Shown here: piece after piece, positions 32,956 through 43,492 of the stretch
Numbering within the stretch: position 1 is the first letter of the stretch
Layout: each line of letters opens with the position of its first letter
Source: Christensenellaceae bacterium
GTDB taxonomy: Bacteria; Bacillota; Clostridia; Christensenellales; Borkfalkiaceae
Direction: 5' to 3'
DNA length: 64,000 bases
Assembly: GCA_948890655.1 (NCBI GenBank)
Contig: CAQTYU010000002.1
Location: 194,469-258,468, forward strand
Position numbers and translations under genes: made by a program
Notes under the pieces: model-generated
Databases searched by the model: none
Seen by the model: only the letters and a program-made list of their open reading frames with translations
What the model was told of the DNA's origin: nothing

Positions 32956-34239
32956 TTATATTCTCTTTAAAATCGCGTCGGCGGCAGTCATTCCGGCCGT
33001 GAAAGCCCATTGCAGATTATAGCCGCCGCAATCGCCGTCTACGTCGAGAATTTCTCCCGCAAAAAACAGGTTCTTTACAAGCCTGCTTTCAAGCTCGTCC
33101 GAAACCTCGCCCATATTTATCCCGCCCTTTGTCACCTGTGCGTAATCGAAGCCGAGGTTGCCCGTAACTTCCAGCGTAAAGTTTTTCAAAACCCTGATTA
33201 TTTCGCGCGGCGCCACTGTATCACTGACGGAAGCCACCGATTTACTAGCCGAAGCGGCACTGCGCGCAGAAACCGCAACATGTGTAGAAGCCGCCTTCAA
33301 GCCCGACGTTTCACACGCAAACTCTTCGACCGCGCGCTTTATTATCGCCCTGCCAATCTGATTATGTAGCGTGCCGGAAAGCAACTCACTAAGCTCCCAA
33401 CCCCGCTCGATTTTCGAAAAAATGCTCTTTTCGACCGTTTTTTCGTTGAAATCGGGCAAAAATTCCAAAGAAAGCGTTGCAGTCGGCTTGTCCGTAATAT
33501 ACGGCGAAACCGAAAAGACGGCGTTCCCCGAAACCCCGTATTCGGTAAAAATGACGTCGCCGCGGCTTTTTGCGATAACTTTTCCGCCGCAAACCGCAGA
33601 AACCAGACAATCTGCACGAATACCTTTTAAGGTTTTTATGTATTTCGTGTCGGTCTTTAATTGGACGAGCGACGGATAAAGCGGCGTCAAAGTATGACCG
33701 AGTGAAGTCGCGAGCGCGTAAGAAGTTCCGTCGGTTTTGAACTGCTTCTGCGCCTTGCCGCCGGTACACAGCACTACGAACTTCGCGCGGTTTTGCACTC
33801 CGCCCTCTTCGCGGACGGTAAAAAAGTCGCCCGATTTTGAAATTTTCTCCGTCTTCACTCCCGAAGCGCACGAAGTTATACCGAGGGAGTTTACCGAACG
33901 GATAAGGTCGTCAACAAGCGCCGAAGCCTGTTTGCCCGCGGGATAAATTCTACCCTTTTCGTCAGCACAGAAAACACAATCGAAAAGCCTAGCGCCGGCG
34001 TAAGGGTCGGCGCACGCAATTTTTGCGGCCAGCGGGATATTCCCGCCGTGATAGTGCTGCGCCGTCATATCGAGGTTAGAGATATTACCCTGCCCGTTAC
34101 CCGTCGCGGCAAGCTTTTTGCCGAAGCGGTCGCCCGCGTCGATAAGTCTTATCTTTAAATTTTTACCGCTTTTTAAAAGGCGCACAGCGCACGCAAGCCC
34201 TGCCGTGCCTCCGCCTATTACAATTACGTCGTAATCCAT
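32956..34239 (-). CDS. HI0933-type FAD-dependent oxidoreductase
   Basis: A 427-residue flavoprotein of the HI0933/YhiN family. The FAD-binding motif DVIVIGGGTAGLACAVRLLK lies at the very start. The GDRFGKKLAATGNGQGNISN block and the C-terminal FFAGEILDVDGDCGGYNLQW are family signatures. Physiological substrate unknown. ATG 34239 is chosen over the in-frame TTG at 34257, which lies inside the predicted promoter. The -10 TAAAAT ends eight bases before the ATG and no ribosome-binding site is seen, so the transcript is probably leaderless. Confidence 0.92.
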   Translation of the reverse strand: MDYDVIVIGGGTAGLACAVRLLKSGKNLKIRLIDAGDRFGKKLAATGNGQGNISNLDMTAQHYHGGNIPLAAKIACADPYAGARLFDCVFCADEKGRIYPAGKQASALVDDLIRSVNSLGITSCASGVKTEKISKSGDFFTVREEGGVQNRAKFVVLCTGGKAQKQFKTDGTSYALATSLGHTLTPLYPSLVQLKTDTKYIKTLKGIRADCLVSAVCGGKVIAKSRGDVIFTEYGVSGNAVFSVSPYITDKPTATLSLEFLPDFNEKTVEKSIFSKIERGWELSELLSGTLHNQIGRAIIKRAVEEFACETSGLKAASTHVAVSARSAASASKSVASVSDTVAPREIIRVLKNFTLEVTGNLGFDYAQVTKGGINMGEVSDELESRLVKNLFFAGEILDVDGDCGGYNLQWAFTAGMTAADAILKRI

Positions 34240-34247
34240 TATACGAC

Positions 34248-34276
34248 ATTTTACCAAAAGCTTTATTAAGTGTCAA
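34248..34276 (-). promoter_or_regulatory. Promoter of flavoprotein pair
   Basis: On the minus strand, -35 TTGACA (34271-34276), 17-bp spacer and -10 TAAAAT (34248-34253). The -35 overlaps the end of the upstream ferritin-like gene, and the -10 is eight bases from the ATG. Confidence 0.75.
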
Positions 34277-34782
34277 CACTTAAGCTCTTTTAACATTTCC
34301 TCGAATTTTTCAAAATGTAGTTTTTCGTCAAGCAAAATTCTTGCGATAATACTTTTGACCTGTTGATTTTTTAAACACTTCAACATTCTTTCGTAGCCCG
34401 CAATAGCCTGCCTTTCGGCAAGAACATCGTCTTCAAGCATATTTTTCAGCGAGCTGGAATAAGCCACGAACTTTGACGAATAGAAGTTAAAGCAGCCCGG
34501 AGGAAACTGTGAAAAAACGGGTGCGGCGCCAAGCGCGAGAATCGTTGATCCGAGCAAATCAAGGTGATGCATTTCCGATATAGCTATTCCCGTTATTGTA
34601 TCGGCGAAGTCCTTATACCCGTTTCGCTCGAAAAACATTGCGTGGTATATGTACTGCAAAATCGAGTTCAGCTCGCTGTGTGGTGCGGCGTACGCGGGGG
34701 AAATAATTCTGAGGCTTAATGCGTCGGGGCATACGCCGTCGGGCGTAGGATACGGTTCACTTACGTTTACAGGTTTAGGCAT
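34273..34782 (-). CDS. Ferritin-like di-metal protein (CotJC/rubrerythrin-like)
   Basis: A 169-residue four-helix protein with the metal-ligand pattern of the ferritin-like superfamily: Glu in HSELNSILQYIYH, SEMHH (ExxH), Glu in LAERQAIAGYE, and DEKLHFE (ExxH). It resembles the core of CotJC-type manganese catalases and rubrerythrin-like domains but has no rubredoxin cysteines. A role in peroxide or oxygen defence is inferred. It lies between the uvrA terminator and the flavoprotein promoter. No clear ribosome-binding site precedes the ATG. Confidence 0.82.
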   Translation of the reverse strand: MPKPVNVSEPYPTPDGVCPDALSLRIISPAYAAPHSELNSILQYIYHAMFFERNGYKDFADTITGIAISEMHHLDLLGSTILALGAAPVFSQFPPGCFNFYSSKFVAYSSSLKNMLEDDVLAERQAIAGYERMLKCLKNQQVKSIIARILLDEKLHFEKFEEMLKELKC

Positions 34783-34798
34783 AATACAAACTATGAAA

Positions 34799-34841
34799 AA
34801 CCACCCCGATTTGGTGCAATTTTGACCAAATTGGGGTGGTT
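34799..34841 (-). terminator. Intrinsic terminator of uvrB-uvrA
   Basis: A 17-bp stem with one mismatch: AACCACCCCGATTTGGT / ACCAAATTGGGGTGGTT. On the minus strand it is followed by TTTTTC. It lies 50 nt after the uvrA stop codon. Confidence 0.9.
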
Positions 34842-34891
34842 ATGCGTGACATAGTACTGTGCAAAAGCTGAATTTTATATTAAAGACTGTC

Positions 34892-37711
34892 TTAGCCGTT
34901 TAAAACCTTTTTAAGAAATTGACCGGTATAACTTGCTTCAACCTTTGCAACCTCTTCAGGGGTGCCGCAAGCGACGATTTTTCCGCCCTTGTCACCGCCC
35001 TCGGGACCCAAATCGACAATATAGTCGGCGGACTTTATAACATCCAGATTGTGTTCTATAACGAGCACGGTGTTGCCGCCGCTTCTCAGCCTTGTAATAA
35101 TATTTACAAGCTTTTCGACATCGTAGCTGTGAAGCCCCGTAGTAGGTTCGTCGAGAATATAGAACGTTTTGCCCGTGCTTCTTTTAGAAAGCTCGGTGGC
35201 AAGCTTGACCCTCTGCGCTTCGCCGCCCGAAAGGGTGGTTGCGCTTTGTCCGAGCTTGATATAGCCGAGCCCGACGTCGCACAGCGTGGCGAGCTTATTG
35301 TAGATGGAAGTAACAGGCTTGAAAAACTCTGCCCCCTCTTCTACCGTCATTTCAAGAACATCGGATATGCTTTTGCCTTTATACTTAACTTCGAGCGTTT
35401 CTCTGTTATAACGCTTGCCGCCGCAAACTTCGCACGGAACGTAGATGTCAGGCAGGAAGTGCATCTCTATCTGAATTATGCCGTCGCCCTGACAGTGCTC
35501 ACATCTGCCGCCCGCGACGTTGAAAGAGAACCTGCCGCTTTTATAACCCTTTTCCTTTGCGTCTTGCGTTGCCGCGAACAGGTCGCGTATCATAGTGAAT
35601 ACTCCCGTGTAGGTTGCGGGGTTGCTTCTGGGCGTTCTGCCAATCGGCTGTTGATCTATGGCGATTATTTTATCAAAGTAATCCAGCCCGTCGAAACCCG
35701 CAGCGTTACCGAGAAGCCTGCGGGCGCCGTTGAGATTATTAGCGAGGTAAGGATAAATTATTTCGTTTACAAGACTCGATTTGCCGCTACCCGAAACCCC
35801 TGTAACAGCAGTAATAAGTCCGACGGGGATTTCGACGTCGATACCTTTTAAGTTGTTCTGTTTACATCCCTTGACTCTCAGCCATCTGCCGTCGGTCGGC
35901 TGGCGAACCGAGGGTACTTCTATTTTGCGTCGACCCGACAAAAAGTCGCCTGTTATAGAGCGCGGCTCGTTAATAATATCTTCGACAGTGCCGCTTGCCA
36001 CCACTTCGCCGCCGTGCACGCCCGCTTTCGGACCTATATCGACGATATAGTCTGCGGCACGCATTGTGTCTTCGTCGTGCTCGACGACGATTAGCGTATT
36101 GCCTAAGTCGCGTAAGCCGAGAAGTGATTTTAAAAGTTTTTCGTTATCGCGCTGGTGCAAGCCTATACTGGGTTCGTCGAGAATATAAAGTACGCCCGTG
36201 AGAGCACTGCCTATCTGTGTTGCAAGACGGATACGCTGGCTTTCGCCGCCAGAAAGGGTTGCCGCGCTTCTGGAAAGAGTAAGATAGCCCAACCCCACGT
36301 TTCTTAAAAAGCTTAACCTGCTGTCGATTTCCTTGATTATGCTGTCGGCTATCATATGCTCTGTGGATGTGAAAAACGAAAAATCCGTGAACGTAGCCAA
36401 ATCGTCAACAGCCATTTCGCAGACTTCGGCAATGTTTTTACCGCCGACTGTAACTGCAAGAGCTTCCTTTTTAAGTCTTTTGCCATGGCAGGCAGGGCAG
36501 TCCGACGTGCGCATATACCGTTCTATATCCCATTTAACACCCTCGGAAGACGTCTGATTATAGCGGCGCTGCAAGTTGGTCACAAAGCCCTCCCACGCTT
36601 TTTCGTAACTGCCGGAAAAGTGGTAAGCGTTGTATGTCATCTCTATTCTTTCGCCGCCGTTGCCATACATCAATATATCGTAAATCTTTTTCGAAAGTTC
36701 GGATACGGGCACGTCAAGTGAAAAGCCGTACACTTTTGCAAGCGAAGAAAGATACATCTGCATCATTGTGGAGCTGTCGAGATTCCAACCGCTTATCTTT
36801 ATTGCGCCCTCTCTGAGTGTTTTCGACTTATCGGGGCAGATAAGGTCGGGGTCGACAATTTGCTTAAAACCTAAGCCCGAGCATTCGGGGCACGCGCCCC
36901 AAGGAGTGTTGAACGAGAAAAGTCTGGGCTCTATCTCCTCTATAGATATGCCACAATCGGGGCAAGCGTATTTGGACGAATACAGCTCTTCCTTGCCTTC
37001 GCAGTCAATAACGACGAGCCCGTCCGCGAGATGCAAAGCGCTTTCCAAGCTGTCCGAAAGACGCTTTAAAACGCCCTCTTTTATAACAAGCCTATCCACG
37101 ACAACCGAAACGTTATGGCGGATATTCTTTTCAAGGCGAATCTCTTCCTGCAAGTCGTAGATAATTCCGTCAATCTTTACCCTGCCATAGCCGCTCTTTT
37201 TATATGCGGCAAGCTCTTTTTGAAACTCACCCTTTTTGCCGCGGAATACGGGCGCCTCGACCATTATTTTACTGCCCTTGGGAAGGAGCATTACTCTGTC
37301 GGCGATTTCGTCTACGGACTGGCGACGGATTTCTCTGCCACACTTAGGGCAGTGCGGAACACCGACGCGCGCGAAAAGCAAGCGGAAATAGTCGTAAATT
37401 TCCGTCACTGTGCCTACTGTTGAGCGCGGATTGTGCGAGGTTGTTTTCTGGTCGATTGAGATTGCGGGCGAAAGTCCGTCTATAAGTTCGACGTCGGGTT
37501 TTTCCATCTGACCGAGGAACTGGCGGGCGTATGATGAAAGGCTTTCGATATACCGCCTTTGACCCTCGGCAAATATTGTATCGAACGCAAGCGTTGATTT
37601 CCCGCTACCCGAAAGCCCCGTGAACACGGTAAGCGTGTTGCGGGGAATGTGCACGTCGATATTTTTAAGGTTGTTTTCTTTCGCGCCTTTAACGTATATT
37701 TCTTCTTTCAT
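34892..37711 (-). CDS. uvrA: Excinuclease ABC subunit A
   Basis: A 939-residue damage-recognition ATPase of nucleotide excision repair, normal length. It has two ABC ATPase modules: the first with [14 protein letters not shown] and [14 protein letters not shown], the second with [14 protein letters not shown] and [15 protein letters not shown]. Zinc-binding CPDC/CPEC and CEHC/CEVC pairs are present, as are the start [16 protein letters not shown] and the mid-protein repeat [17 protein letters not shown]. Its ATG overlaps the TGA of uvrB by 4 nt. Confidence 0.99.
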   Translation of the reverse strand: MKEEIYVKGAKENNLKNIDVHIPRNTLTVFTGLSGSGKSTLAFDTIFAEGQRRYIESLSSYARQFLGQMEKPDVELIDGLSPAISIDQKTTSHNPRSTVGTVTEIYDYFRLLFARVGVPHCPKCGREIRRQSVDEIADRVMLLPKGSKIMVEAPVFRGKKGEFQKELAAYKKSGYGRVKIDGIIYDLQEEIRLEKNIRHNVSVVVDRLVIKEGVLKRLSDSLESALHLADGLVVIDCEGKEELYSSKYACPDCGISIEEIEPRLFSFNTPWGACPECSGLGFKQIVDPDLICPDKSKTLREGAIKISGWNLDSSTMMQMYLSSLAKVYGFSLDVPVSELSKKIYDILMYGNGGERIEMTYNAYHFSGSYEKAWEGFVTNLQRRYNQTSSEGVKWDIERYMRTSDCPACHGKRLKKEALAVTVGGKNIAEVCEMAVDDLATFTDFSFFTSTEHMIADSIIKEIDSRLSFLRNVGLGYLTLSRSAATLSGGESQRIRLATQIGSALTGVLYILDEPSIGLHQRDNEKLLKSLLGLRDLGNTLIVVEHDEDTMRAADYIVDIGPKAGVHGGEVVASGTVEDIINEPRSITGDFLSGRRKIEVPSVRQPTDGRWLRVKGCKQNNLKGIDVEIPVGLITAVTGVSGSGKSSLVNEIIYPYLANNLNGARRLLGNAAGFDGLDYFDKIIAIDQQPIGRTPRSNPATYTGVFTMIRDLFAATQDAKEKGYKSGRFSFNVAGGRCEHCQGDGIIQIEMHFLPDIYVPCEVCGGKRYNRETLEVKYKGKSISDVLEMTVEEGAEFFKPVTSIYNKLATLCDVGLGYIKLGQSATTLSGGEAQRVKLATELSKRSTGKTFYILDEPTTGLHSYDVEKLVNIITRLRSGGNTVLVIEHNLDVIKSADYIVDLGPEGGDKGGKIVACGTPEEVAKVEASYTGQFLKKVLNG

Positions 37712-39675
37712 TTCTTTTTGATTTTTAATAATTTTTTCTTTAATTCCGTTATGGTATCGCGTATTTCAATCGCTTTTTCAAAGTCCAGCTGAGCGGAGGC
37801 GATTTTCATAAGCGCTTTCAACTTCTCGATTTCCTTAGGAATATCGGCGGGTTTTATATCGTCCGCAACCGACTTTTTGCCCGTAATACCAATCGAGTTT
37901 TTGACTTCTTTAATTATGGTTTTAGGAACAATACCGTGTTGTTTATTGTACTCGGACTGTATTTTTCGGCGGCGGTTTGTTTCGTCGATAGCGCGGCGCA
38001 TACTGCCCGTGACCGTATCGGCGTACATTATGACACGACCCTCTGCGTTTCTCGCCGCTCTGCCTATAGTCTGAACCAATGAAGTTTCGCTTCTTAAAAA
38101 GCCTTCTTTATCGGCGTCAAGTATTACTACGAGTTTTACCTCCGGCAAGTCAAGCCCCTCGCGTAGCAGATTTATGCCGCAAAGAATATCGAATTCCCCG
38201 CTTCTTAGTCCGTTAATTATGTCGATTCGCTCCAAAGCGTCGATGTCGCTGTGCATATAGCGGACTTTGAGCCCGTGTTCTTTCAAATAATCGGTTAAGC
38301 TCTCTGCCATACGCTTGGTCATAGTCGTAACGAGGACTCTGCCGCCGTTTGCGATTACCCCTTTGGCTTCGCCAAGAAGGTCGTCAATCTGAGTTTTTGT
38401 GGGACGTATCGAAACTTCAGGGTCAACAAGACCCGTGGGGCGGATTATCTGTTCGACGACGTTGCCTGCCTGCTCCATTTCATACGGAGCGGGCGTTGCC
38501 GACACGCATATGAGCTGGGGCACGCGCTCGTCAAATTCTTCAAACGTCAATGGGCGGTTGTCGTACGCAGATTGAAGTCTGAAACCGTAACCGACGAGGT
38601 TTTCTTTGCGCGAGCGGTCGCCGTGATACATTGCGCGTATTTGCGGGATAGTCATATGGCTTTCATCGATAAAAACCAAAAATTTGCCCGCCGGGAAGTA
38701 ATCGAGAAGTGTGAACGACGGCTCGCCGGGGGAGCGCCCGTCGAAGTAGCGGCTGTAATTTTCCACGCCGCTACAGTAGCCGATTTCGCGCATCATTTCC
38801 AAGTCGTACGTGGTGCGCTGTTCAAGACGCTGGGCTTCTAAAAGCTTGCCCTCTTCACGGAACGCGCGGACTTCGTCGTGCATATCGCGTTCAATCAGTT
38901 GAAGCGCGGACTTCATCTTGTCGCCGCCGACTGCGTACTGGCTTGCGGGAAAAATAAGAACGTGTTTAAGTTCAGAAATAACATTGCCCGTCAAAGCGTC
39001 CTCTTCGCATATTCTGTCAATTTCATCGCCGAAAAACTCTACGCGGATAGCGACCTCTGAATTGCTTGCCGGGAAAATTTCAACGGCGTCGCCGCGAACG
39101 CGGAACGAAGAACGCTGAAAGTCGATGTCCCGCCTTGCGTACTGAATTTCGACAAGCTTTCTTATGAGCGCGTCGCGCTCGATTTCCATTCCCGGGCGCA
39201 ATGAAATAGCAAGACGGAAATATTCTTCGGGTGCGCCCAGACCGTAAATGCAACTGACCGACGCGACGACGATTACGTCCTCCCTTTCGCCCAAAGAGCT
39301 TGTGGCGGAGTTTCTGAGCTTGTCTATCTCGTCATTCAGGCTCATATCCTTTTCGATATAGGTATCGGTCGAGGGTATGTAGCTTTCGGGCTGGTAGTAG
39401 TCGTAGTAAGAAACGAAGTATTCTACGCGGTTGTTCGGGAAAAATTCCTTAAACTCGTTACAAAGCTGTGCCGCAAGCGTCTTGTTGTGGGCGATAACCA
39501 GCGTAGGGCGGTTGACGTTTTTAATGACGTTTGCCATAGTGAACGTTTTGCCGCTACCCGTGACGCCGACGAGAACCTGAGTTCTTATTCCATCCAAAAC
39601 GCCTTCCGTAAGGCTTTCTATCGCCTGTGGCTGGTCACCTGTGGGATTAAATTTCGAATGCAACTCGAATTTCAT
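37708..39675 (-). CDS. uvrB: Excinuclease ABC subunit B
   Basis: A 655-residue helicase-like subunit that verifies damage and loads UvrC. Motifs are [14 protein letters not shown] (Walker A), [12 protein letters not shown] in the beta-hairpin region, [12 protein letters not shown] (motif II), and [16 protein letters not shown] with motif VI. The C-terminal UVR motif (about 615-650, [11 protein letters not shown]) binds UvrC. A TATAAT box ends 11 nt before the ATG, so the leader would be about 4 nt, without a ribosome-binding site. Confidence 0.99.
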   Translation of the reverse strand: MKFELHSKFNPTGDQPQAIESLTEGVLDGIRTQVLVGVTGSGKTFTMANVIKNVNRPTLVIAHNKTLAAQLCNEFKEFFPNNRVEYFVSYYDYYQPESYIPSTDTYIEKDMSLNDEIDKLRNSATSSLGEREDVIVVASVSCIYGLGAPEEYFRLAISLRPGMEIERDALIRKLVEIQYARRDIDFQRSSFRVRGDAVEIFPASNSEVAIRVEFFGDEIDRICEEDALTGNVISELKHVLIFPASQYAVGGDKMKSALQLIERDMHDEVRAFREEGKLLEAQRLEQRTTYDLEMMREIGYCSGVENYSRYFDGRSPGEPSFTLLDYFPAGKFLVFIDESHMTIPQIRAMYHGDRSRKENLVGYGFRLQSAYDNRPLTFEEFDERVPQLICVSATPAPYEMEQAGNVVEQIIRPTGLVDPEVSIRPTKTQIDDLLGEAKGVIANGGRVLVTTMTKRMAESLTDYLKEHGLKVRYMHSDIDALERIDIINGLRSGEFDILCGINLLREGLDLPEVKLVVILDADKEGFLRSETSLVQTIGRAARNAEGRVIMYADTVTGSMRRAIDETNRRRKIQSEYNKQHGIVPKTIIKEVKNSIGITGKKSVADDIKPADIPKEIEKLKALMKIASAQLDFEKAIEIRDTITELKKKLLKIKKK

Positions 39676-39686
39676 ATCTATACGGA

Positions 39687-39715
39687 ATTATACCCTATTT
39701 TCAATATATTTACAA
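39687..39715 (-). promoter_or_regulatory. Promoter of uvrB-uvrA
   Basis: On the minus strand, -35 TTGTAA (39710-39715), 17-bp spacer and -10 TATAAT (39687-39692), 11 nt before the uvrB ATG. No LexA/DinR-type box was recognised next to it. Confidence 0.7.
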
Positions 39716-39779
39716 GCGTTTGCGGGCAAATTTTTGCAAAAACACAAACTTTTGTTTATTGTTTGATGAGTATAAAAGT

Positions 39780-39802
39780 CCCCCGCCGCGGTGCGGCGGG
39801 GG
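39780..39802 (-). terminator. GC-rich terminator of uL15-domain membrane protein gene
   Basis: A perfect 10-bp stem CCCCCGCCGC / GCGGCGGGGG with loop GGT. On the minus strand it is followed by ACTTTTAT. It lies just after the stop codon at 39810. Confidence 0.85.
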
Positions 39803-39809
39803 CTTCTGT

Positions 39810-41186
39810 TTAAGAATTCTTTTTCTTTACGACGTTGCCGCCTGTTAAAAGTATCATTTTGACGGCTTCGATCGAGAAGCTGTCGGCAATGACCGTAAGC
39901 TTTTTATCGAGAGTGCCGCGGGCAAGCACCTTAATATACGTTGCCTTGCGGTTGATTGCTGGAATACGCTTTTTCATCTCTTCCAACGTTGCCGTTTCGC
40001 CGTTTTCGAAGCACTTACTTAACGTGTCGATATTGACTATGTCCGACTTGGTTTTGTCGGAAAATTCTTCTGTTTCCTCCACAAGTGCGACTGCAACATC
40101 GTCCTGCATAAGTTCGTCCACTTCGTTCGCCAAAACGCAATCTCTGGGCAGGAACACGTCTCCGCTTTGCGCGTCCTCTTCAGTAAGCTCTTTAATAAGT
40201 CCGCGGTCAACGAGGGGCTGGGTTTCTTCGTAAGGGTACTTTTCTGCCCAATTGCATACTTCGGGTTCGGGCAATTGCTCGCGGTCGCCCATTACCGTTG
40301 CGATAAGCTCTTTTGAGTATTTGACGCGCCTGTCGTTCTTTATGCGGTACAGGCAAGGGGTCTTTTCATAGGTTGCTATTTCGGACATATCGTCCACAAT
40401 ATACTTGCTTTCCGCGTAATCTTTAGCATCAAGCGCAAGGAAAAGACCCAGACACTTGCCCCTCACGCAAAGCTTTGCATAGGTTGTCCGACCTGAATAG
40501 AAAGTTTCGCCTTTCCAACTCATACGGGCTTTTACGCCTTTATATGAAAGCAATTCGTTCTTTATCTCCGAATAATAGTTTTTAACCACGTCGGATGACT
40601 GAATGATTTTTGCGGTGAAGCTTTTATTGTACTTTATAATTATGTAGCGTACGTGACCGTCTATCCTTGCGACTTTTCTGATTTTTTCCTCTTCTTCCGT
40701 TTCCTCTTTGTCGTCGTCTTTATCGTCGGAATCGTCTTCCTCACTGACCGGGGTCAAATTTTCGGGTTCAGGTTCCGGCTCAGGCTCCGACTGAACGGGC
40801 TCTTCGGGCTCGGGTTCAACCACAGGCTCGGATTCGGAGATAGGCGCGGAAACTTCTTCAGACTCGGGCACTTCATCAAACACAGGCTTTGCTTCCAACT
40901 GAACAGGTTCGTCAAGCTCAGGCTCAGATTCGGACTGAACGGACTCTTCGGGTGCGGGCTCTACAGCTTCAACGGGTTGCTCGGGTGCGGGCGCTTCAAC
41001 CGGTTCTTGTTGCGGTTGCGGGGGTTGAGCAGTTAATTCGCTCTTCGTCGATTTACGCTTTTTGCCGGCTCTTACTCCCAAAACTATTGCAAGCACTACA
41101 ATCAGCAATACTACCGCGCCTGCGGCCATTCCGGCGTATAAGAGGGTTTCGCCCTCTAAGCCGAAAAGTAAAAATAATTTCAACAT
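39810..41186 (-). CDS. Membrane-anchored protein with acidic Pro/Glu linker and uL15-like C-terminal domain
   Basis: A 458-residue protein. One membrane helix lies at about 15-38, followed by RAGKKRK. Residues 50-165 are a low-complexity Glu/Pro/Ser linker. Residues 170-295 form a compact domain (IIIKYNKSFTAKIIQSSDVV, then CLYRIKNDRRVKYSKELIAT) that I recall from uncharacterised clostridial proteins. Residues about 375-455 resemble the C-terminal half of ribosomal protein uL15: VNIDTLSKCFENGETATLEE, IKVLARGTLDKKLTV, then A-x6-GG. It is not the ribosomal L15 itself, which is shorter and lies in the ribosomal protein operon in other bacteria. Function unknown. Confidence 0.85.
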   Translation of the reverse strand: MLKLFLLFGLEGETLLYAGMAAGAVVLLIVVLAIVLGVRAGKKRKSTKSELTAQPPQPQQEPVEAPAPEQPVEAVEPAPEESVQSESEPELDEPVQLEAKPVFDEVPESEEVSAPISESEPVVEPEPEEPVQSEPEPEPEPENLTPVSEEDDSDDKDDDKEETEEEEKIRKVARIDGHVRYIIIKYNKSFTAKIIQSSDVVKNYYSEIKNELLSYKGVKARMSWKGETFYSGRTTYAKLCVRGKCLGLFLALDAKDYAESKYIVDDMSEIATYEKTPCLYRIKNDRRVKYSKELIATVMGDREQLPEPEVCNWAEKYPYEETQPLVDRGLIKELTEEDAQSGDVFLPRDCVLANEVDELMQDDVAVALVEETEEFSDKTKSDIVNIDTLSKCFENGETATLEEMKKRIPAINRKATYIKVLARGTLDKKLTVIADSFSIEAVKMILLTGGNVVKKKNS

Positions 41187-41278
41187 TTTTTTACCTTCTT
41201 TGATTTTAATTCATTGAATAACACCTATTATAATCGGTTTTTTTGAAATTTCAAGGCTATTGATAAAAATTTCACAAA

Positions 41279-41306
41279 AAAACGGACAGACCGCTCTGTC
41301 CGTTTT
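41279..41306 (-). terminator. Intrinsic terminator of pnp
   Basis: A 12-bp stem AAAACGGACAGA / TCTGTCCGTTTT with loop CCGC. On the minus strand it is followed by TTTTTGTG. It lies directly after the pnp stop codon. Confidence 0.92.
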
Positions 41307-41312
41307 ATAATA

Positions 41313-43403
41313 TTACATCTTTTCGAGAAGCTTCAAATCGACGCCTCTGTCGCCTATTTTTATGATTTCGACCTTTACGGTGTCGCCGATATTTACGACG
41401 TCCTCAATCTTTTCAACACGCTTGTTGGAAAGCTGGGAAATGTGAATACCGCCGTCCTTGCCGGGTGCGAACTCAACAAACGCGCGCGAAGGTATAATTC
41501 TGACTACCGTACCGATATACATATCGCCGACCTGAGGGTCGCGCGCTATGCTCATAACGATTGCTTTTGCCCTTTCCGCATTCTCGATAGGACCAACGCA
41601 AGAGATATAGCCCCTGCCGCTGTCATCGTCGTTGAACTCGATTTGGGTATCGGTTTCTTCCATTATCTTCTTAATTACGCAACCCTGTTTGCCGATAACA
41701 TCGCCAATCTTGTCGGGGTCGATTTCGAAGCTGATAATTTTGGGAGCATAAACAGAGAGCTGAGGTGCAACTTCGGGCACGCATTCTAGCATTTTAGAGA
41801 GAATGAACTGTCTGCCTTCGTTTGCCTGATTGATTGCAGTATGCATAATCTCTTCGGAAATCCCTTTGATTTTGATATCCATCTGAATTGCGGTTATGCC
41901 CTTAGTGGTGCCTGCAACCTTGAAGTCCATATCGCCGAGGAAGTCCTCTAAGCCCTGAATATCGGTTAAAACCTTGAATTCGCCCGTTTCCTGATTCTTG
42001 ATAAGACCCATTGCGACGCCAGCTACGGGAGCCTTGATGGGAACGCCCGCGTTCATAAGAGCCATTGTTGAGCCGCACACGGAAGCCATCGACGACGAGC
42101 CGTTTGAGCTTGTAATATCGTTTACCACGCGAATTGCGTAGGGGAAAGATGTTTCGTCGGGAAGAACGGGTATTAAAGCGCGTTCCGCAAGTGCGCCGTG
42201 ACCGATTTCACGTCTGCCGGGGGAACGGAGCGCCTTAGCTTCACCCGTACAATAGCCGGGGAAGTTGTACTGGTGCATATATCTTTTAGAGGTTTCCTCG
42301 TCAAGCCCTTCCAATTTTTGTGCTTCGCCGAGCATACCGAGCGTGCAGGTCGTGAGGGTCTGGGTTTGTCCTCTCGTGAAGATAGCCGAGCCGTGTACGC
42401 GGGGAAGAATTCCCTTTTCGCACCAAATAGGGCGAACGTCCTTTAAGCCTCTTCCGTCGGGGCGAATACCCTTATCGAAGATTTTTGCACGTACCTTTTC
42501 TTTGGTGAGGTAATATAAGCTGTCTTTGATTTCGCGTTTATTATCGGGATAGATTTCCGCGAAGTGTTCCAGAACTTCCTTTTCCGCTTCGTCCTGTCTC
42601 TTTTCTCTTTCCTGTCTGTCAAACGTGTCGATTGCCCAGTCGATTTTCTTACCTGCGTAGTCCCTTACGGCTTTGTCAAGCTCTTCGGGGATATAGTAAA
42701 GCTCAATTTCAAGCTTGGTTTTACCGACTTCAGGAACGATTTTCTCTTCTATGAACGCACAGATTTTTTGAATTTCTTTGTGTCCGTACATTATAGCGCC
42801 GACCATTTCGTCGTTCGTGACTTCGTTTGCGCCTGCTTCTATCATCAAAATCGCGTCGCGGGTGCCTGCAAGATTCAAATGAATTGCACTATTTGCGCGC
42901 TGTGTAAGGTCGGGGTTGATTACATACTTGCCGTCAACCATACCGACGACTACAGAGCCCGTAGGACCTGCCCAAGGAATATCCGAAATCGCAAGTGCGA
43001 CCGAGGAGCCTATCATTGCGAGGGGTTCGGGGGATACATCGGGTTCAACCGAAAGCGCCTGTGCCGTTACGACGACGTCGTTGTAAAGCCCTTTGGGGAA
43101 CAAGGGACGGAGCGGTCTGTCGATAAGCCTTGCGGTTAAAATCGCCTTATCGCTTGCCCTGCCCTCGCGCTTTTTGAAGCCGCCGGGAATTTTACCGATT
43201 GAGTACATCTTCTCTTCATAGTCTACCTGCAAAGGGAAGAAATCCATACCGTCTCTGGGTGCCGCAGACATACATACGGAAACCATAACCGCGGTATCGC
43301 CGCACCTTACAAGGCAAGAGCCGTTAGTCTGCTCGGCGTATTTGCCCGTTTCGATTGTGACGTCTCTTCCGCCCACTTTGAGCGTAAATTTTTTGTAGTT
43401 CAT
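41313..43403 (-). CDS. pnp: Polynucleotide phosphorylase
   Basis: A 696-residue 3'-5' phosphorolytic exoribonuclease. Two RNase PH domains are present (RLIDRPLRPLFPKGLYNDV in the first; GTTKGITAIQMDIKIKGISE near the second active site). A KH domain follows (IGDVIGKQGCVIKKIMEETD), then an S1 domain (VGDMYIGTVVRIIPSRAFVE), ending VDLKLLEKM. Normal length. AAGGAGA lies before the ATG. It follows rpsO after an intrinsic terminator, the usual rpsO-pnp order. Confidence 0.99.
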   Translation of the reverse strand: MNYKKFTLKVGGRDVTIETGKYAEQTNGSCLVRCGDTAVMVSVCMSAAPRDGMDFFPLQVDYEEKMYSIGKIPGGFKKREGRASDKAILTARLIDRPLRPLFPKGLYNDVVVTAQALSVEPDVSPEPLAMIGSSVALAISDIPWAGPTGSVVVGMVDGKYVINPDLTQRANSAIHLNLAGTRDAILMIEAGANEVTNDEMVGAIMYGHKEIQKICAFIEEKIVPEVGKTKLEIELYYIPEELDKAVRDYAGKKIDWAIDTFDRQEREKRQDEAEKEVLEHFAEIYPDNKREIKDSLYYLTKEKVRAKIFDKGIRPDGRGLKDVRPIWCEKGILPRVHGSAIFTRGQTQTLTTCTLGMLGEAQKLEGLDEETSKRYMHQYNFPGYCTGEAKALRSPGRREIGHGALAERALIPVLPDETSFPYAIRVVNDITSSNGSSSMASVCGSTMALMNAGVPIKAPVAGVAMGLIKNQETGEFKVLTDIQGLEDFLGDMDFKVAGTTKGITAIQMDIKIKGISEEIMHTAINQANEGRQFILSKMLECVPEVAPQLSVYAPKIISFEIDPDKIGDVIGKQGCVIKKIMEETDTQIEFNDDDSGRGYISCVGPIENAERAKAIVMSIARDPQVGDMYIGTVVRIIPSRAFVEFAPGKDGGIHISQLSNKRVEKIEDVVNIGDTVKVEIIKIGDRGVDLKLLEKM

Positions 43404-43423
43404 CTCTGTCTCCTTTTCTTCTT

Positions 43424-43491
43424 GTGCCCGTAGCTCCTGCTACAAGCGAAATATCAAGCAAAAAAGAGCGCACGAAAATTGCGCTCTTTTT
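43424..43491 (-). terminator. rpsO terminator and pnp leader hairpin
   Basis: The terminator is at 43461-43491: a 12-bp stem AAAAAGAGCGCA / TGCGCTCTTTTT followed by T-rich sequence on the minus strand. A smaller GTAGC/GCTAC hairpin (43430-43443) lies in the pnp leader. Read-through or processing probably feeds pnp, since no separate strong pnp promoter is evident. Confidence 0.85.
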
Positions 43492-43492
43492 C

